Of a stretch of 64,000 bases of DNA, positions 52,370-61,719 are shown one piece after another. The notes under the pieces are model-generated. The model worked only from the letters and a program-made list of their open reading frames with translations. It was not told the DNA's origin and ran no database searches. The position numbers and the translations under genes were made by a program. Numbering within the stretch: the stretch's first letter is position 1; each line of letters starts with the position of its first letter. Source of the stretch: Allomuricauda sp. (GTDB taxonomy: Bacteria > Bacteroidota > Bacteroidia > Flavobacteriales > Flavobacteriaceae); assembly GCF_028280385.1 (NCBI RefSeq), contig NZ_JANQLX010000009.1:248001-312000 (forward strand), in the 5' to 3' direction.

Positions 52370-53040
52370 TTAGAAGTTTACATTCCCATAAAATTTATGG
52401 CCTTTTTGAGAATGTCTTTTACGCTTCTGAGGTTCTGATGTTACCTTATCCGAAACCTAAAATTCAATATGTATGAAATTGCACTGTTTGGCAACATCAT
52501 TTAGGTTCCTAGCGGAAGATTGTTCCGTGCCATCCGGAACATTTTGGGTTAAGTCATTCTCGTCGAATTGGGTAAGCTTGTTACTCATAGTGTTCTTCAA
52601 GGAGATTTTGGGACGAATCCTTTGGCAACGCGGAACTTTTCCTATCATAAAGAGGTGACTGTAAGCTCTTTAGAACTGTTGCTTTTGGCTTCTGGTTTCA
52701 AAATTATATCAGAATTCTGTTCTATCGGTGAAATGTTCTTTTTTTTCGATGAAATGCACTTCGCTAATCAATATGATATCATTTTAACAAAATATTTATC
52801 GATAAATCAACAAAATCTAATATCCTTTTGAGAGTTACTAATGGGGATTGATTCCGCAATCTTATTCGTTTACAACCCCCATTTTGGATGTTTTATATGC
52901 TGACTTTAACAGCTTATTACGAATAATATCGATGAAATGCACATTTCTTTATGAAATTGAAGCAACATTTATGGGCACCAAAAAATAAATAGCCATTGAG
53001 CAACTTGTTCCCTTTAGGGAAACCTTCCCTTAAATGAGCT
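52370..53040. other. AT-rich stretch without a convincing gene
   Basis: About 670 bases with only short frames on both strands, none with a family match. The longest (TTG 52568 to 52831, 87 codons) is rich in Phe and low-complexity runs and is not convincing. A 14-base direct repeat TCGATGAAATGCAC is present at 52746-52759 and 52929-52942. The composition is clearly more AT-rich than the neighbouring genes, so decayed inserted DNA is possible. Confidence 0.55.
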
Positions 53041-53045
53041 AACAA

Positions 53046-53930
53046 TCAAGTCACCTTCAAAGTCTCCAACAAATGCTCCAAAATATCAGAAAAGTTGGTG
53101 CTAAAACCGCGGTTCCAAATCATGACCAACTCCGCTTTTTTATCAATTTCGGTCAATACGATGTGCTTTATGGGCAAATTTTGATTGGCAATGGACGACA
53201 AGGGTTCTATACAAATTCCCATTCCCTCCTCCACCAGCTTAAAACTGGTATTTGCCGATCCCGTGATGTGCGTAATCTTTGGGTTAAACCCAGCTTCCAT
53301 ACAGATACCCTTCAACACATTGGGGTAGTTTAGCTCATAGTCCGTGGTGGGAAAAATAAAACTGTCCTCTGAAAACACGGAAAAGTTGCTGTAGTTGGAC
53401 TGATCCACCGGATGGTTCTTGGGCAGCAAGACCGCAAAATGCCCCTCCCTTAGTTTTTTGCCCTCCAAATCCCCGGGAACAATGGGGTTGGTCGCAAAGC
53501 AAAAATCCACTTTTTTGTTTCTCAAGGCCTTGAATTGTTCCCTGTTGTTCATTTCTATCAGCACCACCTGTATTCCAGGTTTTAATTTTTTGATCTCCTC
53601 AATGGCTTGCGGCACAACCGACTGCAATGCGGAATATGTGAACCCCACTCGCAATTCCCCTTCCCCCTGGCTTTCTATCATTTTCGCTTTTTTCTGAAGC
53701 TGTTTTAAATGATCTAAAACTTCTTCCATCTCCTCCAAATAGTATTTTCCGGCCTCAGTCAGCTCAACCACTCTTTTACTGCGCTTAAATAAGGATATGC
53801 CCAACTCCTCTTCCAACTGCTGTATCTGTCTGCTCAATGCAGGTTGTACTATATTGATCTCTTCCGCCGTTCTGGAAAAATTAAGTCGCTTGGAAAGCAG
53901 GATGGCATTCTGGAGATAAATAGTATTCAT
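53046..53930 (-). CDS. LysR-family transcriptional regulator
   Basis: A 294-residue LTTR. The N-terminal winged helix (TIYLQNAILLSKRLNFSRTAEEINIVQPALSRQIQQLEEELG, SLFKRSKRVVELTEAG) is complete. The linker helix and a periplasmic-binding-protein-like effector domain (LRVGFTYSALQSVVPQAIEEI, FCFATNPIVPG, FAVLLPKNHP) follow. The effector is unknown. The gene is divergent from the beta-lactamase-fold gene at 54040, with a 109-base AT-rich intergenic region carrying short dyads (TTATT-N8-AATAA). Control of that gene is therefore likely, as LysR proteins usually regulate the divergent neighbour. Confidence 0.92.
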   Translation of the reverse strand: MNTIYLQNAILLSKRLNFSRTAEEINIVQPALSRQIQQLEEELGISLFKRSKRVVELTEAGKYYLEEMEEVLDHLKQLQKKAKMIESQGEGELRVGFTYSALQSVVPQAIEEIKKLKPGIQVVLIEMNNREQFKALRNKKVDFCFATNPIVPGDLEGKKLREGHFAVLLPKNHPVDQSNYSNFSVFSEDSFIFPTTDYELNYPNVLKGICMEAGFNPKITHITGSANTSFKLVEEGMGICIEPLSSIANQNLPIKHIVLTEIDKKAELVMIWNRGFSTNFSDILEHLLETLKVT

Positions 53931-54039
53931 TTATGCATTTTTGTTATTAATATATCAATAATAAACATTTTTATTTATATTAAGAAAGGAATAGATTTAC
54001 GCTTGACCTAAAAGTTCCAACAAATTAAACCCGTTGATC

Positions 54040-55224
54040 ATGCATCCAATTCGTCCTTTCAATTCTTATATAAAAATCTTTCACCTATGCTGTGTTGGGT
54101 TCCTGCTCCTTGTTGTTAGCAGTTGTTCTTCCGACGCGGCAGGGTCCAACGACGACCAAAATCCACCGGAAGAGGAAAGTATTGAAACCAGGCTTCAGAC
54201 CATCGTAGATGAAAAAGTGGGTACGGATGCGGACAAGCTTGTGGGGGTATCTGTTTCTATCCGTGTTGATGGCGAAGAACGCTGGAGTCTACAAGGTGGC
54301 ATATCCAAACTGGGGGTACCCATCACCAAAAACATGCGATTTGGAGTAGGTAGCATTACCAAAACCGTGGTTGCCGCCACCGTAATGAAGTTGGTGGATG
54401 AAGGTCTGCTAAACCTAGAGGATACCATTGCTGATTGGATAGACCTTAGTTCGGAAAATGTGGACAGCTCCATAACAGTGTATCAATTGCTCACACATTC
54501 GTCGGGGCTATTTGGCTATATGTACAACGACCTTTGGGCCATGGCCGAAGCCGATCTTGAAACCCCCATTCCGCAGGAGACCCTATTTGGTTTTATCGGT
54601 CCACCGACCAACGAACCGGGAGTTGCACATGAATATTCCAATTCCAATTATTTGATATTGGGGTTGATCATAGAAGCAGCCACGGAAAAAACCGTAGGGG
54701 AAGTAATGCGTGAAAAATTCTGGACCCCATTGAACCTGAACGAAATTTATTTTGGTACCAATGAAACCATTGCAGGTACCTGGGCCGCACCCTGGCGGGA
54801 TAGTAATGGCGATGGCACCCTGCAAGACATTGAAGACGAATTTGGCCCTGCCTACCACAGTATCTTTTATTGTGCCGCCGACGTTTTTGCAACAGCATCA
54901 GACCTTTCCATGTGGGCCCAACACCTTTATAATGGGAATGCCGTATCTGAAGCCAGTAGGACCAATATGATGACCGCCCATTTTGACATTCCAGATGCTG
55001 AATTTGTTAGCTATGGTTTGGGCACCCGGGAAGTTATTTTTCACGGACGTTCCACTTATGGACACACTGGCGGGATGCGCGGCTATGGCGCGTATATGTT
55101 TTTTGACCCCATAAGCAAGGTTAGCATTGCCATGTTGAACAATCAAAGTAGATCCGCAGATGGACCGCAGTTACGACATGAATTGGTGATCGAGCTACTG
55201 GGCGAAGTTTTTGATGAGCTCTAG
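54040..55224 (+). CDS. Serine hydrolase (beta-lactamase/DD-peptidase fold) lipoprotein
   Basis: A 394-residue protein from ATG 54040; TTG 54034 is an alternative. A lipoprotein signal ends in VVSSC (Cys29). The class C beta-lactamase-like fold is complete: S105-x-x-K108 in GSITKTVVAATVMKL, Y199-S-N in HEYSNSNYLILGL, and H342-T-G in YGHTGGMRGYG. Such proteins are DD-peptidases, esterases or beta-lactamases; the acidic Asp/Glu-rich linker after the lipobox and the surface location do not decide which. Divergent from a LysR regulator; its stop is immediately followed by the DinB lipoprotein ATG, so the two are co-expressed. Confidence 0.88.
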   Translation: MHPIRPFNSYIKIFHLCCVGFLLLVVSSCSSDAAGSNDDQNPPEEESIETRLQTIVDEKVGTDADKLVGVSVSIRVDGEERWSLQGGISKLGVPITKNMRFGVGSITKTVVAATVMKLVDEGLLNLEDTIADWIDLSSENVDSSITVYQLLTHSSGLFGYMYNDLWAMAEADLETPIPQETLFGFIGPPTNEPGVAHEYSNSNYLILGLIIEAATEKTVGEVMREKFWTPLNLNEIYFGTNETIAGTWAAPWRDSNGDGTLQDIEDEFGPAYHSIFYCAADVFATASDLSMWAQHLYNGNAVSEASRTNMMTAHFDIPDAEFVSYGLGTREVIFHGRSTYGHTGGMRGYGAYMFFDPISKVSIAMLNNQSRSADGPQLRHELVIELLGEVFDEL

Positions 55225-55947
55225 ATGCAACTGTTCCGGCAAAACCATAACGTACATCTATTCCTGTTGATTCTTCTGTCAACAGTTATTTCATGCCTGC
55301 AGGATAGTCCCCAAAAAACGGGTCAAGCTATGGAGTGGAGCATTGCAGATCGCAAATTGTTGGTCCGGGAATTAACCCGAACCACAGAAGAACTTTACAA
55401 TGAAGTTTGGCACCTTGCAGAGGAGCAGTATCAGTTTAGGGAAAACGATTCGCTTTGGTCCATCAAAGACATATTGGAACATTTGGAAATGCAAAACCAA
55501 CTCCACTTTAGGGAACTACGCGTGGTCATGAATTCTCCAGAAATGTCAGAATACACAGTGATCACCAGAGGACAAGATCAGTATTTCACCAAGTACAGTA
55601 CAGATACCACCAAATCCAAAGCACAATGGTTCATGGAGCCAAGGAACAGGTACAGCACTATTCAAGATGGTTGGAATGCCTTTCACATTGCCAGAAAGGA
55701 ACTATTGCTGCTGGTGGCTTCCACCGAGCTGGACCTGCGCCAGCATTTCACATTTCGTGTTCCAACAAGCAGAATAGCTGTAGAAGACCTTAAAATTGGT
55801 CAAGTAAGGGATTTGCATCAACTGGTGTTGACCGGCATTGCGCATACGGACAGGCATATAGCCCAAATCAAAAAAATAAAGGAACATCCAGATTACCCCA
55901 CAGAAGCGAAGGTTACCTCATTGCCACCGCAATCACAGAAAGATTAG
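55225..55947 (+). CDS. DinB-superfamily lipoprotein
   Basis: A 240-residue protein whose ATG directly follows the TAG of the serine hydrolase gene. The signal peptide ends in STVISC (lipobox). The mature part is a DinB-type four-helix bundle: RKLLVRELTRTTEELYNEVWHLAEEQYQF, WSIKDILEHLEMQNQLHFRELR with the first metal His, and a C-terminal HQLVLTGIAHTDRHIAQI helix with further His ligands. DinB proteins are usually cytosolic, so an exported, lipid-anchored one is unusual. Co-expression with the beta-lactamase-fold hydrolase suggests a shared envelope substrate. Confidence 0.82.
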   Translation: MQLFRQNHNVHLFLLILLSTVISCLQDSPQKTGQAMEWSIADRKLLVRELTRTTEELYNEVWHLAEEQYQFRENDSLWSIKDILEHLEMQNQLHFRELRVVMNSPEMSEYTVITRGQDQYFTKYSTDTTKSKAQWFMEPRNRYSTIQDGWNAFHIARKELLLLVASTELDLRQHFTFRVPTSRIAVEDLKIGQVRDLHQLVLTGIAHTDRHIAQIKKIKEHPDYPTEAKVTSLPPQSQKD

Positions 55948-55959
55948 GTAATTTATAGC

Positions 55960-57726
55960 TTAATATTCCACATGCCCCAAAAACTCTTTTGGGTTCTTGC
56001 GACCAATTTCATCCATTTTATCTTCACCCAAGGATTCCAAAAGTTCTGCATAAAGCTCTTTTTCGGATTTATGGTTTCGGACCACAAAAAAATCCGTACC
56101 AAACAAGATTTTTTTGGTCAATTTTTCGTTGCCGTGCAATACTTGGTACAGCAGCGGTTTAACTTCTTCATTGTGGAGTACGTAGCTGATGTCTGCATAC
56201 ACATTGGGGTATTGCAACATAAGGCTGCTGATGATACTGAACCACTCAAAGCCATTGTTCCAAATCCAAGCGGGTTTGCTATATAAGGGTTGCAGCACGC
56301 CGGTAGATGAATTTTGTGTTCTGAAGAGTTCAATCCCCTTGTCCGGGTTTTCCAGAAGCTCGGAACTTAGATCTTTACGATCTGCCTCCATATAACGTTG
56401 CCATTCCTTTTTGCCCCCGTAATGCGCCAGATTAATTTTTAGATTTCTTAGATTGACCCTTATGGTTCCAGAGACTTCATCATAACCAAATAATTGCTGG
56501 ATGGTTTCGCTGGATTTCCCAACCCACTTGGCCAAGTAATACTCTTCCAACAGCACCAAATAGTTTAGTGGATGGGTAAAATTCAATTGGAGTTCAAAGT
56601 TGGATTTTACCTTAGTTTTTAAAGGTTTCCCTTCATTATCCTCAAACACGGGATGGTGCATCCATTCTTTTCTGATGGCACCCCTATAAAAGATGGTACC
56701 CTCAATACAGTGCGCAGTGATGGGCAGGTTCCGCTGTACGCAATAGACCCACAGTGGCAACAAGTCCTCGTCAAAAGGGTAGTACCCCAAGGCGGGGTAG
56801 ATTTTTATTCCCTTAAAATAAGCAGGCTGTCCATCCCTTCCTTCCAAACAGTCTTTTAAAAAACAATCCAGTAACCTAACCTTGTGGCCAGAACTGGTTT
56901 CTTCCAACTCCCAATTGAAAAAGGATTTGCCTTCATCCTTGATCCGTCTTGGATCCACAAAAACAAATGGGATCAAGTGTTCCGAATTTCTTTTCTCTTC
57001 CCTTTTTATGGTGAAGATATCCTCAATTTGTTCCTTATAAGGTTGCTTTGGTTGCCAGGCCCCCATATATTCCATATCCATGGGCAACACCACCACCTTA
57101 GATCCAGGATCGTACATTTTGATCAAGCGGTCAAAAATGCCTTTTTGGGATTTGTATTTGGCAAATTCAGCAATCGTTAGATACCGCTGGATAAACTTCA
57201 GCATTTCATCTGAGGGCAGGTACTTTAATTGCGAAAACAACTTTTTGGCCAAGGACAAGAGCAGCTTGGCAACATTGGGATATAAAAAAGCCAACAGTAC
57301 AAGCAACAAAATTTGGTAGGCCATGGGTATGTTCACCACCAAGATGTACTTTAGCACGCTATTCTCAAGAAAATGGAGCAGATTTTTATACCATTCCCAA
57401 GAATCTGCAATACTGGACCAGTTTAACAGGATCAATACCACATTCAGGGTAAGGAACAAGGAAATAAAATGTCCCAGATATCTAGTGGCCAAATGGGTTT
57501 TTATAAATGCGATGGTTGCCGTTTGAAAGGACCAAAAAGGTTTTAGCGCATCTTTGATCCACTTGTACAACTTGAAGAGCTTAAACACCAGCCCAATATG
57601 AAGGAAGTAATAAAATGGCCAGGGCACAAAAGTCTTGGCAATCAACGGTGGAATATTCTTCTCCGTGAAAATATGCGTATGCACATTGATCAGTGGCAAT
57701 TTGCCCTTGTCCTTCTTTTGGTCCAT
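55960..57726 (-). CDS. Amidohydrolase interrupted by membrane segments
   Basis: A 588-residue protein. The metal-binding HxH (PLINVHTHIFTE, His15 and His17) of an amidohydrolase_2 barrel is followed not by the barrel but by about 130 residues with three to four hydrophobic segments (LGHFISLFLTLNVVLILL, LKYILVVNIPMAYQILLLVLLAFLY). The barrel resumes near residue 200: VVVLPMDMEYMG, FKGIKIYPALGYYPF, a metal His in LPITAHCIEG, another in INLAHYGG, and the catalytic Asp in KKILFGTDFFVVRNH. All usual metal ligands are thus present. Decarboxylase-like amidohydrolases are the nearest family. The TAA overlaps nothing; its ATG overlaps the last base of the MBL gene stop, indicating translational coupling. 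Confidence 0.78.
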   Translation of the reverse strand: MDQKKDKGKLPLINVHTHIFTEKNIPPLIAKTFVPWPFYYFLHIGLVFKLFKLYKWIKDALKPFWSFQTATIAFIKTHLATRYLGHFISLFLTLNVVLILLNWSSIADSWEWYKNLLHFLENSVLKYILVVNIPMAYQILLLVLLAFLYPNVAKLLLSLAKKLFSQLKYLPSDEMLKFIQRYLTIAEFAKYKSQKGIFDRLIKMYDPGSKVVVLPMDMEYMGAWQPKQPYKEQIEDIFTIKREEKRNSEHLIPFVFVDPRRIKDEGKSFFNWELEETSSGHKVRLLDCFLKDCLEGRDGQPAYFKGIKIYPALGYYPFDEDLLPLWVYCVQRNLPITAHCIEGTIFYRGAIRKEWMHHPVFEDNEGKPLKTKVKSNFELQLNFTHPLNYLVLLEEYYLAKWVGKSSETIQQLFGYDEVSGTIRVNLRNLKINLAHYGGKKEWQRYMEADRKDLSSELLENPDKGIELFRTQNSSTGVLQPLYSKPAWIWNNGFEWFSIISSLMLQYPNVYADISYVLHNEEVKPLLYQVLHGNEKLTKKILFGTDFFVVRNHKSEKELYAELLESLGEDKMDEIGRKNPKEFLGHVEY

Positions 57727-59243
57727 TAGCTTCCGTCTACTGTATATTGTACAAATAAGTCGTTTCGCACCACTTTGTATTCATCCTGTTTTACCTGACT
57801 GAGGTTCTCCAATCGTTTGTTGATCTCATCCGTCAATTTAATGGTTTTGGCCTTATCCACATGTTGGTTGTCCGGGTTGGTCACAATGAGTCTTCCACTT
57901 GTTTTCTTCAACAAGTCGTTTAACAGGGCCCTGTTTGGCATGGTATTTTTCCAGGTGGGACTAATGACATCGTAATCCAGGGTGGCCATGGCCACCAGGT
58001 CCTTATTGGTCATCAAGTCCATTCCCAATTCACGGGCCGTACCATTATGGCTTAAGTGATGGGCCACCTTGTAGAACACGGTTCGGTTGAGCAGGTCCTT
58101 GGTCAAATGGGTCTGTCCATCCTTCCCTTTTTCATCCCATTCTATTTCGTGCCAGCTTCGCCAGCTACCAAATTCGGCATCCCCGGGAAAGAGCATTACT
58201 TTTCCTGATTCTACAAATTCAATGGCGAGCACAGCGCTCAAATTGTTCATTCCCTTGGTCAGTCTAAGTGAAAGATTGGCAGCACTCATGAGCCAATCAA
58301 AATTGATTCTACGGAAACTGTTTTCGGGTTTGGTATAGATGTCCCTTATTTTGTTGTAGGCCTTGTTTTGTGGTTTTTCGTACATGGTGGCATTGCCACT
58401 TGCGTTATACTCCACAATATGCACTTTTTCAAAAGGGTCGGATTCCGAATCCTCTTCTTCAAAGGGGAGTGCCGAAAACCCTCGGACGAACTCCAGTTCC
58501 TTATTGTGCTTATAGGTTTCCCCATTTTTTCCATGATGGGTCTTTACGTCCTTCCACATTCTGGGTGGGCCCAAAATATAGATCCGTATGTTGTCCAGCC
58601 CTTCAATATCTTCGAGGATGGTACCTGTTTCCAAAAACCGAAGTCGATCACGGGGAATCTTTTCCTTGACCACCGTCATTCCTTTCAGTCCTCCGATGTA
58701 ATCTCCCGCAGCGGCGAAAGGTTCGGTATTGAGGTTGCTGAGCTCCATTAAGCTGGTGGAAATTCCTTTTCTGGCATTGAAGGAACGCTCTCCCCTGGGG
58801 CCAACGTTATAGATTTGCTGGAACAAATCGGAATTGGTGTTTTTAGCGAGCAGTTCTGTGGCCATGGCAAGGGATTTCTTCTTTTTCCCAAATTCATCCT
58901 TCCATTCCTTTACCAGGGCATCATCCTCATCCTCCGTCCATGGGAGCCATAACTCCTTTACCTTAAATTGATTTGAGAATTCATCTTCACAGCGCTGAAA
59001 CCCCAGCACGTGATCTTGATGTTCATGCGTGATCAACAAGGCATCCACTTCCCCATCGGTCTCTTCTATGATCTTTAAGGCATAGGGTCTCATGTTATCG
59101 CCGGAAATACTCTGCACCCCACAATCGATCATCAACTTAAATTGTGGTTTATTATCCCCATCGCCCTTGAATCCCAGCACAAAGCAATCTCCGGTACCCA
59201 TGGTATACATCTGAATGTCGCAACTTGTTATTTTCTTGGCCAT
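57726..59243 (-). CDS. ComEC/Rec2-like MBL-fold hydrolase
   Basis: About 505 residues from ATG 59243 (MAKKITSCDIQMYTMGTGDC); the longer frame begins inside the upstream gene. The metallo-beta-lactamase metal site is intact: HEHQDH at 73-78 in LLITHEHQDHVLGFQ, preceded by LMIDCGVQS. A later metal Asp is in KVMLFPGDAEFGSW, and VAHHLSHNGTAREL contains another His cluster. This pattern is nearest to the MBL domain of ComEC and its soluble relatives, which includes nucleases and hydrolases. There is no signal peptide. It lies between the metallopeptidase and the membrane amidohydrolase, both on the same strand, so the three form one operon. Confidence 0.83.
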   Translation of the reverse strand: MAKKITSCDIQMYTMGTGDCFVLGFKGDGDNKPQFKLMIDCGVQSISGDNMRPYALKIIEETDGEVDALLITHEHQDHVLGFQRCEDEFSNQFKVKELWLPWTEDEDDALVKEWKDEFGKKKKSLAMATELLAKNTNSDLFQQIYNVGPRGERSFNARKGISTSLMELSNLNTEPFAAAGDYIGGLKGMTVVKEKIPRDRLRFLETGTILEDIEGLDNIRIYILGPPRMWKDVKTHHGKNGETYKHNKELEFVRGFSALPFEEEDSESDPFEKVHIVEYNASGNATMYEKPQNKAYNKIRDIYTKPENSFRRINFDWLMSAANLSLRLTKGMNNLSAVLAIEFVESGKVMLFPGDAEFGSWRSWHEIEWDEKGKDGQTHLTKDLLNRTVFYKVAHHLSHNGTARELGMDLMTNKDLVAMATLDYDVISPTWKNTMPNRALLNDLLKKTSGRLIVTNPDNQHVDKAKTIKLTDEINKRLENLSQVKQDEYKVVRNDLFVQYTVDGS

Positions 59244-59253
59244 TGGTGTACGT

Positions 59254-61239
59254 TTAATGATTGTGCAAAAGGGCAAATGGTTCTTGCAATTCTGTATGCC
59301 GGTTTAGATTGAAATAGCGCTCAAGCTCCGACATGCCGTTCATTTCTGGATCATATTGATAATCGTATTGTCTTTTTAGTCTTTTTTCATCCAAGCGCGT
59401 GTGGTCGTTTGGGTCGAAAATGGGCTTTCTGATGGAATACTTCAAGGATTCGGTGTCCAAATCGAAAATAAAACCGGCCCCACCCCTGAAACGCAGATAT
59501 TCCTCATCTCCTTGGGCGGCCCTAAACGTGCCATCGTCGTTGCGCATAAGCCTTGCCGTCTGCACAATGGAGAACTTGATCTGGTTTACTTTTTTTCCAG
59601 TAGGTCCTATTCTTGAAACCTCCCTTAGGTTGGTTATCCGGAACGTGGGTTTGTCGGGTTCCCCTTCCTTGGTATATGAGCTTGGATTCATCCCAAATTG
59701 TGCAAACGAGTCATTGGTCATGATGCCGGTAAGCAATTCAAAATCCTCGTTCATGGTAATCTGTTCATACATTTTTTCGTGCAAGCCCGACTTGGTATTA
59801 TCTCCAGAAATATGAACCTTGGTCAATATGAAAATATCCTTTCTTTTGGGCCTGAATTTCATGACCCTGCTGTACTCTTTAAGGAACTTGGTTATGGTCC
59901 GGAGCATATCACTGGACCTAGCGTCTATGTCCACCTCGGGATAACGCAGGCTGTCCACGCTCAAAGTTTTTATTCCCTTGGGGTAGATACCACGTCTTTT
60001 GAAGGCATCTATAAAGGCCAATCTATAGTGGTTCTTATCATCGTCCACCAAATCGCAATCCGCTGTGATAATGGCCCGGAGATATTCCCCAAAAGTAATA
60101 TCAATGGGAGGGCAATAGTCAATGGCCCGTATGCAGATACTCAGTATGTGGCCTGCTGTTTTTGAGGCTTCCTTGGCCAGTCGGTTCACCAAATCGGGGT
60201 GTAGATCGCCTTCTTCATTGTTTCCCTTATAATCTGCAACGATTCTTTTTAAATCGGCCACCCTGGCCTTGTAAATGGTCAAAAAGGCATCAAACACCGC
60301 CGCCACCAAGATACTGCCCCTTTTATGGGGCTCAACCACCGTTTCGTATTCTGAAGTATCCGGTGTAATCCGTTTCCATACTTTTTCCTCTTCATCAAAA
60401 TAGCCAATGGCGTCCCGGAGACTACCATACCCCCCTACAGCACTTCCAAACTCCTGTGCAAGTTGGCCCAAGAGGTTCTGATCCTCCAAATTGCCTTTGG
60501 TCCGTTCTATCTGGCTTTTGAGCACTTCGGGCATGGTAAAATGCTGAAAGAGCGCAACGATATCCGCAAAGGCCTCGTGAAAGGCAAGCACATCCGGATT
60601 GGTGGGCTCATTGTAATACACGTTCAGACCATCGAGGATGGCATGGGTGACCTCATGGGCTATAATATCGTGACTTAAACAGGTAAACACCCAAGAATTG
60701 GGCATGTGCAACTGTTTTTCGCTTGGTGAAGACCTAAAATAACCAAACAACAGCGCTCTTTTGGCCGGGCTATAATAGGCATTGGGCTCTCTTAGGGCAT
60801 GGGGGTAAATTCGGAGTCGCTCTACATAACTTTCCCTGATGGAACCCCAGGCTTTTTCGCGCCAGATAATCTTACGACCCAACGCTTTTTCAAAATTTTT
60901 GATGGTCTTCATGGCCACCGCATACACCATCTGCTGATGAAATTGTGGATTGCTATCGCTAGGGGTCAACCCATCTTCAGCAAGGATATAGCGGTCGTTT
61001 AAATCCACTCCTTTGTAAAAGGCCCCGTACTCACCATGGGCATCCTTAACAGTGGGGTCATAATCTATTATTTCCACGTATTCCCCCCTTGGTCCTGGGG
61101 CCAGGTCATCTTCCCAAGGCACCTTGTAGGTAACCTCATTAAAATCCGAGGTTTCTATCTTTAGTGAAAGGGAGGGATCAAAAGCATAGCCCCTGAGTTT
61201 ACGGTGCAAGGGTTGCGGTGTGTAATGATGCTTGGACAT
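59254..61239 (-). CDS. HExxH metallopeptidase-like protein (gluzincin type)
   Basis: A 661-residue protein without a signal peptide. The zinc motif is HEVTH (195-199) in SHDIIAHEVTHAILDGL, with the third ligand Glu222 in FHEAFADIVALFQHF, the HExxH + E pattern of gluzincins (thermolysin-like clan MA). The surrounding segments (GPRGEYVEIIDYDP, YAVAMKTIKNFEKALGR, VGGYGSLRDAIGYFD) match a family I recall only as unnamed metallopeptidases. The C-terminal ~220 residues (RPKRKDIFILTKVHISGD, LREVSRIGPTG) are a further domain of unknown type. It begins the three-gene minus-strand operon and is divergent from the caspase-like gene. Confidence 0.78.
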   Translation of the reverse strand: MSKHHYTPQPLHRKLRGYAFDPSLSLKIETSDFNEVTYKVPWEDDLAPGPRGEYVEIIDYDPTVKDAHGEYGAFYKGVDLNDRYILAEDGLTPSDSNPQFHQQMVYAVAMKTIKNFEKALGRKIIWREKAWGSIRESYVERLRIYPHALREPNAYYSPAKRALLFGYFRSSPSEKQLHMPNSWVFTCLSHDIIAHEVTHAILDGLNVYYNEPTNPDVLAFHEAFADIVALFQHFTMPEVLKSQIERTKGNLEDQNLLGQLAQEFGSAVGGYGSLRDAIGYFDEEEKVWKRITPDTSEYETVVEPHKRGSILVAAVFDAFLTIYKARVADLKRIVADYKGNNEEGDLHPDLVNRLAKEASKTAGHILSICIRAIDYCPPIDITFGEYLRAIITADCDLVDDDKNHYRLAFIDAFKRRGIYPKGIKTLSVDSLRYPEVDIDARSSDMLRTITKFLKEYSRVMKFRPKRKDIFILTKVHISGDNTKSGLHEKMYEQITMNEDFELLTGIMTNDSFAQFGMNPSSYTKEGEPDKPTFRITNLREVSRIGPTGKKVNQIKFSIVQTARLMRNDDGTFRAAQGDEEYLRFRGGAGFIFDLDTESLKYSIRKPIFDPNDHTRLDEKRLKRQYDYQYDPEMNGMSELERYFNLNRHTELQEPFALLHNH

Positions 61240-61719
61240 ATTATTTGGTTAGCTCTAATTCATATTCCGCCCAGTACCTAAACCATCAATGGTGGTGCAT
61301 TTTAGCGAACCATTCAATCAGTTTGGCTTTGTAAGCAAATACCTTATCAAATTAACGGGGGAGTATTACAGAAATGTACTAAAAAATTCAATACCAATGC
61401 AGTAGAGATGAAAATTTTTCAATTTCTTAATCGCATTAAAGCCTGAAATGAGGACGGTTTTCAAATGGAACTTCTATGGCAGCCAAATTTCTTGCAACTG
61501 TGATCAAGCCGATTCATTAAACTCCTTCAAAGTTTTACCGGGATTGAGGTCATTTTTGGTTTCTTAAAAAATTCAAGAATACCCATTGTTTTAGCAATAA
61601 AATTGAGAATTCATCAATTTTGTTAACACATTATTAACATATTTGTAGCCTTTTTCTTATACTTTTAACATCTTCCCCCTTCGAAAAATTTCATTCAAAC
61701 CAACTTAAATTATCACGTC
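61240..61719. other. Divergent intergenic region, 480 bp
   Basis: No gene is visible. It separates the minus-strand metallopeptidase operon from the plus-strand caspase-like gene, so both must be transcribed from here. The right end is strongly AT-rich. TGTTAA-N7-TTAACA (61621-61639) is a perfect inverted repeat, and CATATTTG at 61638-61645 is one mismatch from the -7 consensus, only about 75 bases upstream of the caspase-like ATG. An operator overlapping the promoter is plausible. Confidence 0.5.
61621..61645 (+). promoter_or_regulatory. Candidate operator and -7 element of the caspase-like gene
   Basis: The dyad TGTTAA-CACATTA-TTAACA (61621-61639) abuts CATATTTG (61638-61645), close to TAnnTTTG. 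No -33 box at normal spacing is clear. Confidence 0.4.

Noticed and set aside
52309..52473. 54-codon frame starting with MKWT in the second repeat copy
   Set aside because: Only the first four codons match the GIY-YIG gene; afterwards it runs through a terminator-like hairpin with no similarity.
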